The notes under the pieces: model-generated
What the model saw: only the letters and a program-made list of their open reading frames with translations
Databases searched by the model: none
What the model was told of the DNA's origin: nothing
Shown: piece after piece, positions 7,724 through 17,200 of the stretch
Layout: the number at the start of each line of letters is the position of its first letter
Position numbering within the stretch: the stretch's first letter is position 1
Assembly (NCBI GenBank): GCA_019351975.1
Contig: JABBOG010000026.1
Location: 1-49,269 of the forward strand
DNA from: Acidobacteriota bacterium
GTDB lineage: Bacteria > Acidobacteriota > Terriglobia > Terriglobales > Acidobacteriaceae
Length of the DNA stretch: 49,269 bases
Reading direction: 5' to 3'
Program-made: the position numbers and the translations under genes

Positions 7724-8767
7724 ATGAAGTCGTTTGGGTATGCAGTGGAGAGTAAGACGTCGGCGTTGGGGCCGTTTCACTTTGATCGGCGGGAGCCGGG
7801 GCCGAAGGATGTTGTGGTGGCGATTGACTACTGCGGGATCTGTCACTCGGACATTCACCAGGCGCGCGATGAGTGGGGTGGATCGATCTATCCGATGGTG
7901 CCGGGGCATGAGATTGTGGGTCATGTGACGGCGGTTGGCAAGGATGTGACGAAGTTCAAGGTGGGCGATCTGGCGGGCGTTGGCGTGACGGTCGAGACGT
8001 GCATGGCGTGCGAGAACTGCAAGGCGGGCGAGGAGCAGTACTGCACGAAGGGCATGGTGGGAACGTACAATGCGAAGGACTATGCGGGCAACGTGACGTA
8101 TGGCGGCTACTCGGATAACGTGGTGGCGCCGGAGCACTATGTGCACACGATTTCGCCGAAGCTGGATCTGGCGGCGGTGGCACCGCTGCTGTGTGCGGGG
8201 ATCACGACGTACTCGCCGCTGCGGCACTGGAAGGTGGGCGCGGGCAAGAAGGTGGGCGTGGTTGGACTGGGCGGTCTGGGACACATGGGGCTGAAGTTTG
8301 CGCACAGCTTTGGAGCCCATGTGGTGCAGTTTACGACCAGCGAGAACAAAATTGAAGACGCGAAGAAGCTGGGTGCCGATGAGGTGGTGATCAGCAAGGA
8401 TGCGGACGCGATGGCGAAGCATGCCGGAAGCTTCGACTTCATTCTGGACTGCGTTTCGGCACCGCATGACATCAACGCATACCTGGGGATGCTGCGGCTG
8501 GATGGAGCGCTGTGCCTGGTTGGCCTGCCGGAGCAGCCGGTGGCGACATCGCCGTTTGCGCTGGTTACGAATCGGAGATCGCTGTCGGGATCGATGATTG
8601 GCGGCATGCGCGAGACGCAGGAGATGCTGGATTATTGCGCGGAGAAGAACATCGTCTCAGACATTGAGCTGATTGGGTACGACCGGCTGGAAGAGGCGTA
8701 TGCACGCGTGGTGAAGAGCGATGTGAAGTACCGCTTCGTGCTGGATGGAAAGACACTAAAGAAGTAG
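7724..8767 (+). CDS. Zinc-dependent NAD(P) alcohol dehydrogenase, YahK/cinnamyl-alcohol type
   Basis: Medium-chain dehydrogenase that interconverts aldehydes and alcohols; 347 residues, full length. Catalytic zinc ligands are Cys40 in CGICHSD, His62-Glu63 in PGHEIVGHV and a Cys in PLLCAGITTYSPL. The structural zinc lobe has Cys93, 96, 99 and 107 (CMACENCKAGEEQYC). The cofactor fold has GLGGLGHMGLKFA. The sequence matches the broad-specificity NADP aldehyde reductases such as E. coli YahK rather than ethanol dehydrogenase. Ribosome site GAGGAG precedes ATG 7724. A palindrome sits just upstream. Substrate is not deducible. Confidence 0.9.
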   Translation: MKSFGYAVESKTSALGPFHFDRREPGPKDVVVAIDYCGICHSDIHQARDEWGGSIYPMVPGHEIVGHVTAVGKDVTKFKVGDLAGVGVTVETCMACENCKAGEEQYCTKGMVGTYNAKDYAGNVTYGGYSDNVVAPEHYVHTISPKLDLAAVAPLLCAGITTYSPLRHWKVGAGKKVGVVGLGGLGHMGLKFAHSFGAHVVQFTTSENKIEDAKKLGADEVVISKDADAMAKHAGSFDFILDCVSAPHDINAYLGMLRLDGALCLVGLPEQPVATSPFALVTNRRSLSGSMIGGMRETQEMLDYCAEKNIVSDIELIGYDRLEEAYARVVKSDVKYRFVLDGKTLKK

Positions 8768-8861
8768 GGATCAGGCAGTTCAAACGGGGGCTTCGCTTTG
8801 TTGGTTGAGGCGAGGCCCTTTTTGGTACAGCGAAGGCAGTTGTGGATGGCGGGCGCAACAG

Positions 8862-8884
8862 CAGATTCCCTTCGGGAATGACAG
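8862..8884. repeat. REP-like palindrome
   Basis: A 23-nt unit with stem ATTCCC / GGGAAT and loop TTC, flanked by CAG and GACAG. The same unit is found inverted at 30742-30764 and degenerate at 2300-2322. Intergenic, between the dehydrogenase and the lactonase (convergent genes). Confidence 0.75.
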
Positions 8885-8890
8885 ACAGAA

Positions 8891-8947
8891 AGGCAAAGGC
8901 AAAGGCGACGGCGACGGCAAAGGCAAGGGCGCAGGGGCAAGGGCAGG
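8891..8947. repeat. GGCAAA/GGCGAC hexamer array next to the REP
   Basis: Short low-complexity run of AGGCAAAGGCGACGGCAAGG-type units starting 6 nt after the REP-like palindrome. It resembles the array at 1-180. Confidence 0.65.
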
Positions 8948-8995
8948 CACCGCCGCTGCAAGGGCCATGGAGCCTGTGGCTACGATGGAGGGTGT

Positions 8996-10153
8996 CTATA
9001 TGAACTGGATGAACATGGGAATTTCGGTGGGGTAGGTGTGGGGTGTGGGGTCGATGTGGCCGGTGGCGGGATCGTGCGCGAACACGGTGATATTGGAGCT
9101 GCCCTGGTTGGCGCAGAGGAGCCAGCGGCGGGAGGGGTCGAAGGTGAAGTAGCGCGTGACCTCGCCGGCGGTGTTGATGCGCTGCTGCTCGGTAAGCAGG
9201 CCGGTGGAAGGATTGACGCGATAGCAGCAGAGTGAGTTTTCGCCGCGGGTGTTGGCGTAGAGCAGGCTGCCGTCGGGGCTGATGTTAAGTTCGCAGCCGG
9301 TGCTTCCGGGGGCGTCAGAGGGCCGGGCGAGCGTGGAGATGACGCTGCCTTTGCGCAGCACGGGGAGCGGCTGGCCGTTGCTGACGTTCCAGTCGTAGAT
9401 GTCGATGGTGCAGTCGAGCTCGTGGATGCAGTAGAACCAGCGACCGTTGGGGTGGAAGAGGATGTGGCGCGGACCGGAGCCGGGGCGGGCGGCGACGCGG
9501 GTTGGCGTTTCGAGCGGGTCGGCTGCGTTAGGGTGAATGGGGAAGATCTCGATGGCGTCTTCGCCGAGGTTGCAGGCAAGTACGAAGCGGTTGTCAGGCG
9601 AGACGACGGCGCAGTGCATGTGCGCGGCCTCCTGGCGCACCTTGTTGGGGCCGAGCGAGCCGCAGGCGGCGTTGCCGTCGCATTGGAAGAGCGCTGCGGC
9701 GTTGTGCAGCGCGCCGTCGGAGCTGAGGCTGAAGGCGGCGAGGCTGCCACCTCCGTAGTTGGCGACGAAGGCCGCGCGTCCGCTGTGATCCGTAGAGACG
9801 TAGCAGGGGCCGTTGCCGCCGGTGCTGAGGCGCTGCATCTGTGTGAGGCTGGCGGTGGCGCGGTCGAGGTGGAAGCTGGACAGAGCGCCGTTGCCCTCGG
9901 GGATCTCGTTGACGGCGTAGAGAATTGGCAGCGTTGGGTGGAGTGTGAGATAGCTTGGATGCTGCGCCGCGGCGATGGGCTCGATGTTGGAGAGCGTTCC
10001 GGTGGAGGCGTTCCACGCTGCACGGAAGATGCCTTTGTCGGTGCCGGAGCCAAGGAGAATCCAGCGGGGGCCGGGGGTGGGTTCGGCGAAGGCGCGGAGA
10101 GCGAAGGGGAGCGCGGCGGCGGAGGCGAGGAAGTGACGGCGTGAGATGGTCAT
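8996..10153 (-). CDS. Tat-exported lactonase of the 6-phosphogluconolactonase (YbhE/Pgl) propeller family
   Basis: About 385 residues from ATG 10153 (a longer frame to 10210 adds 19 residues with no signal). The start, TISRRHFLASAAALPFALRAFA, is a twin-arginine signal, so the folded protein is exported. The rest is a seven-bladed propeller of the lactonase family: HPSYLTLHPTLPILYAVNE, GNGPCYVSTDHSGRAAFVAN, the His-rich AHMHCAVVSPDNRFV, GSGPRHILFHPNGRWFYC and YFTFDPSRRWLLCANQ. Cytoplasmic members hydrolyse 6-phosphogluconolactone; an exported one more likely acts on an unphosphorylated sugar lactone or has another role. It is 83 nt downstream of trehalase on the same strand, possibly one operon. 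Confidence 0.85.
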   Translation of the reverse strand: MTISRRHFLASAAALPFALRAFAEPTPGPRWILLGSGTDKGIFRAAWNASTGTLSNIEPIAAAQHPSYLTLHPTLPILYAVNEIPEGNGALSSFHLDRATASLTQMQRLSTGGNGPCYVSTDHSGRAAFVANYGGGSLAAFSLSSDGALHNAAALFQCDGNAACGSLGPNKVRQEAAHMHCAVVSPDNRFVLACNLGEDAIEIFPIHPNAADPLETPTRVAARPGSGPRHILFHPNGRWFYCIHELDCTIDIYDWNVSNGQPLPVLRKGSVISTLARPSDAPGSTGCELNISPDGSLLYANTRGENSLCCYRVNPSTGLLTEQQRINTAGEVTRYFTFDPSRRWLLCANQGSSNITVFAHDPATGHIDPTPHTYPTEIPMFIQFI

Positions 10154-10236
10154 CAGCGAGATGATACCGCAGGAAGAGGTGTGCGGGTGCGTACACCGAC
10201 GCAGTATCACACTGCGCTAAGCCAGAGCGGCGTGGA

Positions 10237-11916
10237 TCAGGGGTGGAACTTTGCTACCGCAGGACCGGAGATCGAGGGTCTGGAGTTTGGTGTCGGTGGC
10301 AGCAGGTCTTCGAGCTTGAGGTAGACGGCGTTGGTCCAGCCGAAGCCGATGATGTTGCTCTTGTAACCGGCGGCGACTTTTACGTTGGCCGAGCCGCTGG
10401 CTACGTTGTATTTTTCGCGGATGGTGCCGTCGCGCAGGAAGTTGGTGAGGATGGTGGAGGTGAACTCGCGGGCGATGCGCGCGGCGTCGTTGTGGAAGCC
10501 GTTCTGGTCGAGGCCGGAGACGGCGAGCCAGGTGATCGGCGCCCAGCCAAAGGGGGCGTCCCACTGCACACCGGAGACGGTGTCGCTGGTCTGCAGGCCA
10601 CCGCTCTGCTCGAAGTGCTTGAGGTTGGCGTGGACGGCGGCGGCTTGCGCAGGCGACGCGGCGCGCGCCCACAGCGGGTAGAAGGTCGTGAGGTAGTCGT
10701 AGTTGTTGCGCGTATGCGCGACGAAGTCGTAGTCGAAGTACATGCCCGCGCTGGCGTCCCACAGATACTTGTCGATGGCGTCGCGTCGGGCTGCGGCGCG
10801 CTGCGTCCACTGCGCGGCCTCGGCGTTACGTCCGAGAAGTGTGGCGATGTGTGCCATGTCGAGCTCGTACTTGTAGAGGAGGCTGTTGAGGCCGACGGGG
10901 GCGAAGTGCTGCGTGGAGCCGGAGAAGGGGCCGAAGCGGAAGGTGGGGTCGAAGCCGGACTCGCGCATGGCGCGATCGCCGCGATAGAACGAGGCAGTGA
11001 GGCGGTGGTTGTCGACGATGGCCTGGGCGCAGACGCGCGAGGTGGTGATGTCGCAGCTGGTGGTGGCGAGGCCAGCGGCCTCGGCGGCCGTGGGATGCAT
11101 GGTGCTGTTGACGAGGTAGCCGGGGTGGTCGGTTGGGTGCGCGAGCAGCCAGCGGATAACGTCGGGATAGTAGCTGGAGTCGTCGGCCATCTCAGGCACG
11201 GGGCCCTGGCCGAGATCGAAGTAGCGCGCGAGACCTGTGTCGCCGGCGCGGTGTTCGGGTGAGACCCAGAGCGCGTAGTCGCGCTGCGCGAAGCTGTAGG
11301 CGCGGTCGAGCCACTTGAGGTCAGGCGTGGTGCCGGGCGCAGGGTGCTCGTAGACCTCGCGGATCATGGATGAAAGAAAGGGCGGCTGCGAGCGAGTGAA
11401 GAAGTAGGTGCGGTTCGCGTTGAGGATGGCGCCGTAGTTCTGAATCTCGTAGAAGAAGTTTTCGACCATGCCTTTGGCGAGGTCGCGGCGGTTGTCGTGC
11501 TCGAGGCCGAGGAGGATGAAGTAGCTGTCCCAGCCGTACATCTCGTTGAAGCGGCCGCCTGGAACGACGTAGCGATTGGGCAGGTAAAGCAGGCCAGCGA
11601 CCGGGACGTCGGAGGGTTTGACCTCGTCGATGTGGTGGATGACGCGCGGCAGGTGGCGGACGTCGACGCCGCAGGCAGCGTGCATGGCGGCGACGGCGGG
11701 TGGCACGGGCAGATCGGCGGGAAGATAGAGGACGGGCGCGGTTTTGACCTTGATGTCGACGAGCGATTTACAGTCGGACATCGAGCGGGAGAGCGTGTCC
11801 CAACTGTTGCGAATGTAGACGTCGATGCGTGTGTGATCCGCAGCAGCGGGCGACTGCGCGGCGGCAGTAACGACGGCGGAGAGAAGTAGCGCGGCAAGGG
11901 AGTGCTTGACGGTCAT
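10237..11916 (-). CDS. treA: Secreted trehalase, GH37
   Basis: Splits trehalose into two glucoses in the periplasm. About 559 residues from ATG 11916, which begins a signal peptide (TVKHSLAALLLSAVVTAAAQ); the longer frame to 12012 would run through a perfect inverted repeat. Both trehalase signatures are present: PGGRFNEMYGWDSYF and QWDAPFGWAP. The catalytic region also has the NANRTYFFTRSQPPFLS block and, near the C terminus, the usual IREKYN and GFGWTNAVYLKL. Neighbours are a secreted alpha-glucosidase upstream and an exported lactonase downstream, all on the same strand, consistent with use of external alpha-glucosides. Confidence 0.94.
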   Translation of the reverse strand: MTVKHSLAALLLSAVVTAAAQSPAAADHTRIDVYIRNSWDTLSRSMSDCKSLVDIKVKTAPVLYLPADLPVPPAVAAMHAACGVDVRHLPRVIHHIDEVKPSDVPVAGLLYLPNRYVVPGGRFNEMYGWDSYFILLGLEHDNRRDLAKGMVENFFYEIQNYGAILNANRTYFFTRSQPPFLSSMIREVYEHPAPGTTPDLKWLDRAYSFAQRDYALWVSPEHRAGDTGLARYFDLGQGPVPEMADDSSYYPDVIRWLLAHPTDHPGYLVNSTMHPTAAEAAGLATTSCDITTSRVCAQAIVDNHRLTASFYRGDRAMRESGFDPTFRFGPFSGSTQHFAPVGLNSLLYKYELDMAHIATLLGRNAEAAQWTQRAAARRDAIDKYLWDASAGMYFDYDFVAHTRNNYDYLTTFYPLWARAASPAQAAAVHANLKHFEQSGGLQTSDTVSGVQWDAPFGWAPITWLAVSGLDQNGFHNDAARIAREFTSTILTNFLRDGTIREKYNVASGSANVKVAAGYKSNIIGFGWTNAVYLKLEDLLPPTPNSRPSISGPAVAKFHP

Positions 11917-11943
11917 AGGAAGAGTGGACTGGTGTGGGCGAAC

Positions 11944-11983
11944 AGATAAGGTCCGGCAAAATGTACGTTGCCGGACCTTATCT
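11944..11983. promoter_or_regulatory. Perfect 16-bp inverted repeat between GH13 and trehalase genes
   Basis: Arms AGATAAGGTCCGGCAA and TTGCCGGACCTTATCT with an 8-nt loop, starting 13 nt after the stop of the GH13 gene and ending 28 nt before the trehalase start. No T-tract follows on the minus strand. It could end GH13 transcripts, act as an attenuator or processing hairpin, or be an operator for trehalase. Confidence 0.7.
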
Positions 11984-11995
11984 ACGCGGATGACA

Positions 11996-13840
11996 CTACT
12001 GTACGCTTGCAACCCAGCTGGTGTATGGCGGCAGGGTGACGTTCTTGAGCGTAGAGATGGACTTCAGCGACGGATCATCGGCTGCGAGCGTCTTTACGGT
12101 GCTGCCGTTGACGCCAGAGCCTGCCAGGTTCAGCGTAACAGTCTGCGGTGTGGCGGTGAAGTTCGTTGCAACGACAACGGCAGGGCCGGAGTCGGTGGTA
12201 CGAACGTAGGAGAGCACGCTGGGGTTGGAGGTATCGAGCATGGTCACGTTGCCGTTGCGGATGGCGGCGTTGTCGCGGCGCAGAGCGATGATCTGCTCAA
12301 ACCAGGACAGCTCGGAGTTGGGGTCTTTGGATTCGGTGGCCACGTTGACGGACTTGAAGTCGGGAGCGACCGGCAGCCATGTGTGCGGGTTGGTGCTGAA
12401 GCCAGCTTGCGGTCCCGCGGTCCACTGCATCGGCGTGCGCTCACCGTCGCGGCCATCGGGCTTGGGCACTCCGGGCGGCACATCCATGCTGCGTTTGGGT
12501 TGCGGCGTTGTGTGCATGCCAAGCTCTTCGCCGTAGTACATCAGCGCCGTATCCTTGGTGGTAAAGAGTACGGTGGCGAGGAGCTTGTTGATCAGGTCGT
12601 CGTGCACGCCGTCGCCGTAGCGGTCGATGGCGCGCTTGTTGTCGTGGTTGTCAAAGACGATGAGCGGCTGCGAGCCGTGCACCTGCGTCTCAACTTCTTC
12701 GATGTGTTTGCGAAACGTTGTGGCGTCAAGTTTGTCGTGGTCGCCGTGAAAGCCAACGAGCATGTCCATGGGCAACTGTAGCTCGTTGTGTGCTGCGCCG
12801 CCGTACCAGACGTCCAGCTCAGAGGTGCTGGGTAGATATGTCTCGCCGATCAAAACCCGGTCGCCAGGATACGACGCGACCATCGCGCGCATGCGGCGGA
12901 TGACATCATGCACCTCGGGGAGGTTGTTGGTGTACTTGTCGCCCACTTTGGGGTCGCCGTTGCGGTTCACGCCGCCGAGCACTGGGTTATTGCGCAGTTG
13001 CGGATCCTCAAAGAGGTTCGGGATCGCATCGAGACGGAAGCCTGCGACGCCCTTGTCGAGCCAGAAGCGCATGGAGTCAAACATGGCCTTCTCGACGGCG
13101 GGGTTGCGCCAGTTCAGGTCAGGCTGCTGCTTGAAGAACTCGTGATAATAGAACTGGTGCACCGCCGGAACCCACTGCCATGCGGAGCCGCCGAAGCCGG
13201 AGACCCAGTTGTTCGGCGGGACGACTTTCTTGCCGTCCAGACCGGTCTGCTCGTTCTTCTTTTGATAGTCGGTGACGCCCGGCGAATTGGCGGGTATGCC
13301 GTCGTTCCAGCAGTACCAGTCGTGCTTCGGATCGGTGCGCGAGCTGGCAGCTTCGACAAACCACGGGTCCTTGTCGGAGGTGTGGTTCAGCACCATGTCG
13401 AGGATGACGCGGACGTGGTGCTGCTGGCCTTCGGTGATGAGGCGCTGCATGTCCGCGAGCGTGCCGTAGGTGGGATCGACGGCCTCGTAGTTGGAGATGT
13501 CGTAGCCGGTGTCGACCTGCGGCGAGGGGTACATGGGGGCAATCCAGATGGCATCGATGCCGAGGTGCTGGAGGTAGCCGAGGCGCGATGTGATGCCGTT
13601 GAGATCGCCGATGCCGTCGCCGTTGGAGTCCTGATAGGAGCGCGGGTAGATCTCATAGATGACGGCGTGCTTCCACCAGGGATCGGCGGAGCTTGTAGCT
13701 GCTGCCGTCTGGGCGTGCGCAATGGGAGCGAGGAGAGGTGTGTTGAGAGCTCCAAACGAAGCGGCGAGAAGGACGGCGCTGAGGGCCGCGGAACCACAAA
13801 AACGCCGACAGGGACTTGAATGGGGGAGTATTGACATCAT
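11996..13840 (-). CDS. Secreted GH13 alpha-glucosidase / oligo-glucosidase
   Basis: 614 residues; ribosome site GGAGG 7 nt before ATG 13840 and a signal peptide ending near APIAHAQ (about residue 44). The (beta/alpha)8 barrel begins WWKHAVIYEIYPRSYQDSNG and has the GH13 regions DMVLNHTSD, GFRLDAI (nucleophile Asp), LIGETY (acid/base Glu) and VFDNHD (stabiliser Asp). Features such as GDGIGDLNGI are typical of alpha-glucosidase, oligo-1,6-glucosidase and trehalose synthase subfamilies; secretion and the neighbouring trehalase favour a hydrolase releasing glucose. A C-terminal beta domain follows at about 530-610. Exact linkage preference cannot be read. Confidence 0.9.
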   Translation of the reverse strand: MMSILPHSSPCRRFCGSAALSAVLLAASFGALNTPLLAPIAHAQTAAATSSADPWWKHAVIYEIYPRSYQDSNGDGIGDLNGITSRLGYLQHLGIDAIWIAPMYPSPQVDTGYDISNYEAVDPTYGTLADMQRLITEGQQHHVRVILDMVLNHTSDKDPWFVEAASSRTDPKHDWYCWNDGIPANSPGVTDYQKKNEQTGLDGKKVVPPNNWVSGFGGSAWQWVPAVHQFYYHEFFKQQPDLNWRNPAVEKAMFDSMRFWLDKGVAGFRLDAIPNLFEDPQLRNNPVLGGVNRNGDPKVGDKYTNNLPEVHDVIRRMRAMVASYPGDRVLIGETYLPSTSELDVWYGGAAHNELQLPMDMLVGFHGDHDKLDATTFRKHIEEVETQVHGSQPLIVFDNHDNKRAIDRYGDGVHDDLINKLLATVLFTTKDTALMYYGEELGMHTTPQPKRSMDVPPGVPKPDGRDGERTPMQWTAGPQAGFSTNPHTWLPVAPDFKSVNVATESKDPNSELSWFEQIIALRRDNAAIRNGNVTMLDTSNPSVLSYVRTTDSGPAVVVATNFTATPQTVTLNLAGSGVNGSTVKTLAADDPSLKSISTLKNVTLPPYTSWVASVQ

Positions 13841-14272
13841 GAAATTGCCTCCAGAGGAACCGGCGAGAACTATACCATTGCGCGGGATGCTTTCGCGAGG
13901 CTGTTATGTCAGCTTGCTGTGCGTTCCTTTTCGGGGATGATGCATGATTGCGGCTCAGAGGCCCACTATGATTCGGTAAAGTGCACCAGAGAGCACTATT
14001 TTGCAGGATTCATCGATGAAAGGAAACGTTCTCTCAAAATGTTATGTCAGCTTGTCCCTATCTCAGAATGATCAGACATAAGAAATAGGTTGACAGGTCA
14101 CGCCCGTGGTGCGTAAGGTTGGCGCGCATTAAGTTTGTCATTTGACGTTCACCGAAGCCATTCCCGCAGAGGAAGCCGGCGGATACCATGCAGGCGCACG
14201 GAACCCGACCTTTATTGGCCAAGGCTGGATGTTTGATTCGAGCGCACAGGAACATTTTTGGGAGGAGGAAGT
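13841..14272. promoter_or_regulatory. Divergent intergenic region with a 15-bp direct repeat
   Basis: A 432-nt gap between the divergent GH13 and TonB-receptor genes. TGTTATGTCAGCTTG occurs exactly twice, at 13902-13916 and 14040-14054, in the same orientation and 138 bp apart. A TTGACA-like -35 at 14090-14095 precedes a weak TAAGGT -10 (low confidence). The near-palindrome GGAAACGTTCTC at about 14022-14033 has the AACGTT centre common in LacI-family sites. No gene is seen here. Confidence 0.45.
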
Positions 14273-17200
14273 ATGCATAGAGGCTGGTTTCAAAGATTTG
14301 GTACACCGCTGATGGCAATCGCGAGCGTGGGACTGCTGGCGCCAGCGAGCCGCGTTCTGGCGCAGGCGACGTCGGGCGAGATTGTGGGAACTGTCACCGA
14401 CGCGACGGGAGCGGCGATTCCGAACGCGAACGTTACGGTCATCGATGACGCGAAGGGTACCTCGACCAAACTGAAGAGCAATGCGGCGGGCGAGTTTTCT
14501 GCGACCCAACTGATCCCGGATAACTATTCGGTGAAGGTGGAGGCGGCGGGCTTCAAAAGCTTCGAGCAACATGGAGTGCATGTGGCCGCCGACGAAGCGC
14601 CTGAGGTGCGTGCCGTCCTGAGCGTAGGTAGTTCGAGTCAGACGGTGGAGGTTCTCGCTGACCAGGTGCCGCAGCTCAAGACTGATCACACCGACGTTGC
14701 GACGAACTATTCGGCGCAGGACATCGAGACGATGCCGATACCGGATCACAACTTCGCGAACCTGCAGTTACTGTTGCCGGGTGCTGTGCAGCTCGGATGG
14801 TCGCATGCAGCGGATGAAAACCCGCAGGGCTCCAAGCAGATTCAAATCGATGGACAGGCGTTCGGCGGCGTCAACTACACACTGGATGGAACCGATAACC
14901 AGGATGCGATTCTCGGAATCATTGTCATCAATCCAAACTCGGATTCCATGTCGGACGCCAAGATTGCGACGCAGAACTTCGACGCTGAGTTTGGTAAAGC
15001 CGTAGCTTCTGTGGACACGATCTCGACGAAGTCTGGTACGAACCAGTTTCATGGAACGGCATTTGACAACCGCGAGAGTGCAGCGAATCTCGCCCGCGAT
15101 CCATTTTCGGAGTCGGGCACGGGCCCAATTCCAGCCGGGCTGAAAAATCAGTTTGGTGGATCGGTTGGCGGACCCGTGATCCATAACAAGATCTTCTTCT
15201 TCGGTGACTACCAGGGTGTCCGGCAGAAGGTTGGAACATCGGATGTGCAGACGGTGCCGTCGGCGCGCCTGATCTCGTCCTGCTTGAGTGGTACAGGTTG
15301 CGACTTCAGCGAGTACGTCGCGCAGGGCTTCAAGATCTACGACCCACTACAGCCGGGCGACCCAGCCGTCACCGTGATCCCCGCCAGCGATGTTTCGCCG
15401 ACAGCGATGAACCTCTTCAAGCTGCTGCAGCCATATAAACCGAACATTATCAATGCATCGACCGACAACGGCCTCACGAACAACTATCAAGGCAGCGGTA
15501 CGGGTCTCTTCAATAGCAATCAGTGGGACATCCGCATCGATTCAACCATCGGTCAGCAGTCGCATGCGTTTGGAAGATTCAGCCGTTTCACAAGCGTCCT
15601 GTCGGGACCGACGTTGTTCGGACTGGCTGGTGGAGACGGTGAGGGCCTCGCCGGTTATGGCGGAACGTCTGACAGTGCCGATGACAGCCTCGCGTTGGGC
15701 TATGATGAGGCAATCGGCCCGACATGGGTGACAGAGTTGCGCCTCGGCTACTTCCGCTACAACGTGCTCACGCACAAGTACGACACAGGCAACACGAACC
15801 TGCCAATCCAGGGCGAAAACATCAGCGGTACAGGAGCAAATGCTGCACTGACTGTGCCAATCGACTACGGCGCGCCGGACATCAATATCGCCGATCTGAA
15901 TGTAACCAATCCGCTGGATGGGCCGAACAATGGCACAGGAGCAGGATCACAATATGGCACGGGACTGAACGTCAATCGTTGCAACTGCCCGTTAACGGAG
16001 CGTGAAGACCAGTTCCAGCTAGTGAATAACTGGACGAAGATTCTTGGGACGCACTCGATCAAGTTTGGTATCGATCTGCGGTACGCTCGCAATCTTCGTA
16101 TCCCGAGCGATAACGACCGCACAGGTAACAACCAATTCGGCCCTGGACCTACGTCGAATGGAACCACGGGCGGTCTCGGTCTTGCTACCTACGTTCTCGG
16201 CGACGTGACGGCGTATAACCGCTACGCCAGCACTGCGACGAACGCGAAAGAATTTCAGAAGCGCGACTTCTTCTTCATCCAGGACACATGGCGTACCACG
16301 CCAAAGCTGACCCTGAACCTCGGTCTGCGTTACGAGATTTATTTTCCCGAATCCGTCAACGGCAAGGGCAACGGCGCATTGCTGAATCTGGATACTGGCT
16401 GGATCAACGTTGCTGGCTACGGCGGGGTTGCTTCAAACCTCGGCGTGTCGACAGCAAAGAACACGTACAACCCTCGGCTCGGCGCGGCGTACCAACTCAA
16501 CTCGAAGACGGTGTTCCGCGTTGGTTATGGTCGCAGCTTCGATCTCGGTGTCTTCGGTTCTGTGTTCGGCCACGTTGTAACGCAGAACCTTCCAGTCCTC
16601 GTGAATCAATCCATCAACGCTACAGGCGGAACAAATACCTATGCGTTCCAGCTCGATAATCCCGCGAGCACACAGGGAGGCCTGGCGACAGGCTTGACGA
16701 ACTATGCACCGTTACAACCAAACGCGCAGGGACAGATTGCGAATCCCGGAGCGCAGGTCAACTCCAAAGCACGGCCATTCACAGAGAAGCTGCCAACACT
16801 GGATGCATGGAACTTCTCAGCGGAGCGGTCACTCACTCCAACGCTCTCTCTGACGGTAGCCTACGTCGGAAATAAGGGCACCAACACACTTAGCGATGGA
16901 GACGGCAACACAACAAATCCGAATGAAGCAGGCATTGTTCTGCCGGCGGTCTATTCGGTGACGAAGACAACGCTGCACTACGATCCTGCGGGAGGCACAT
17001 GCTATCCGGCGGGTCCGAATTGCTTGCCGGCAGCGGCTGGAGGAACCGTCGGCGGCGGTAATCTGCTGATCAACACAGCAACAGGAGCGGTTTCAAACCA
17101 GACCCTGCTGCAACGCTATATGGGCTATACGCTTACCGCGTGCGGAGGACCGTGCGGTTGGACGCAGGCGATCAGCTACTACGGCGACAACCAGAACACC

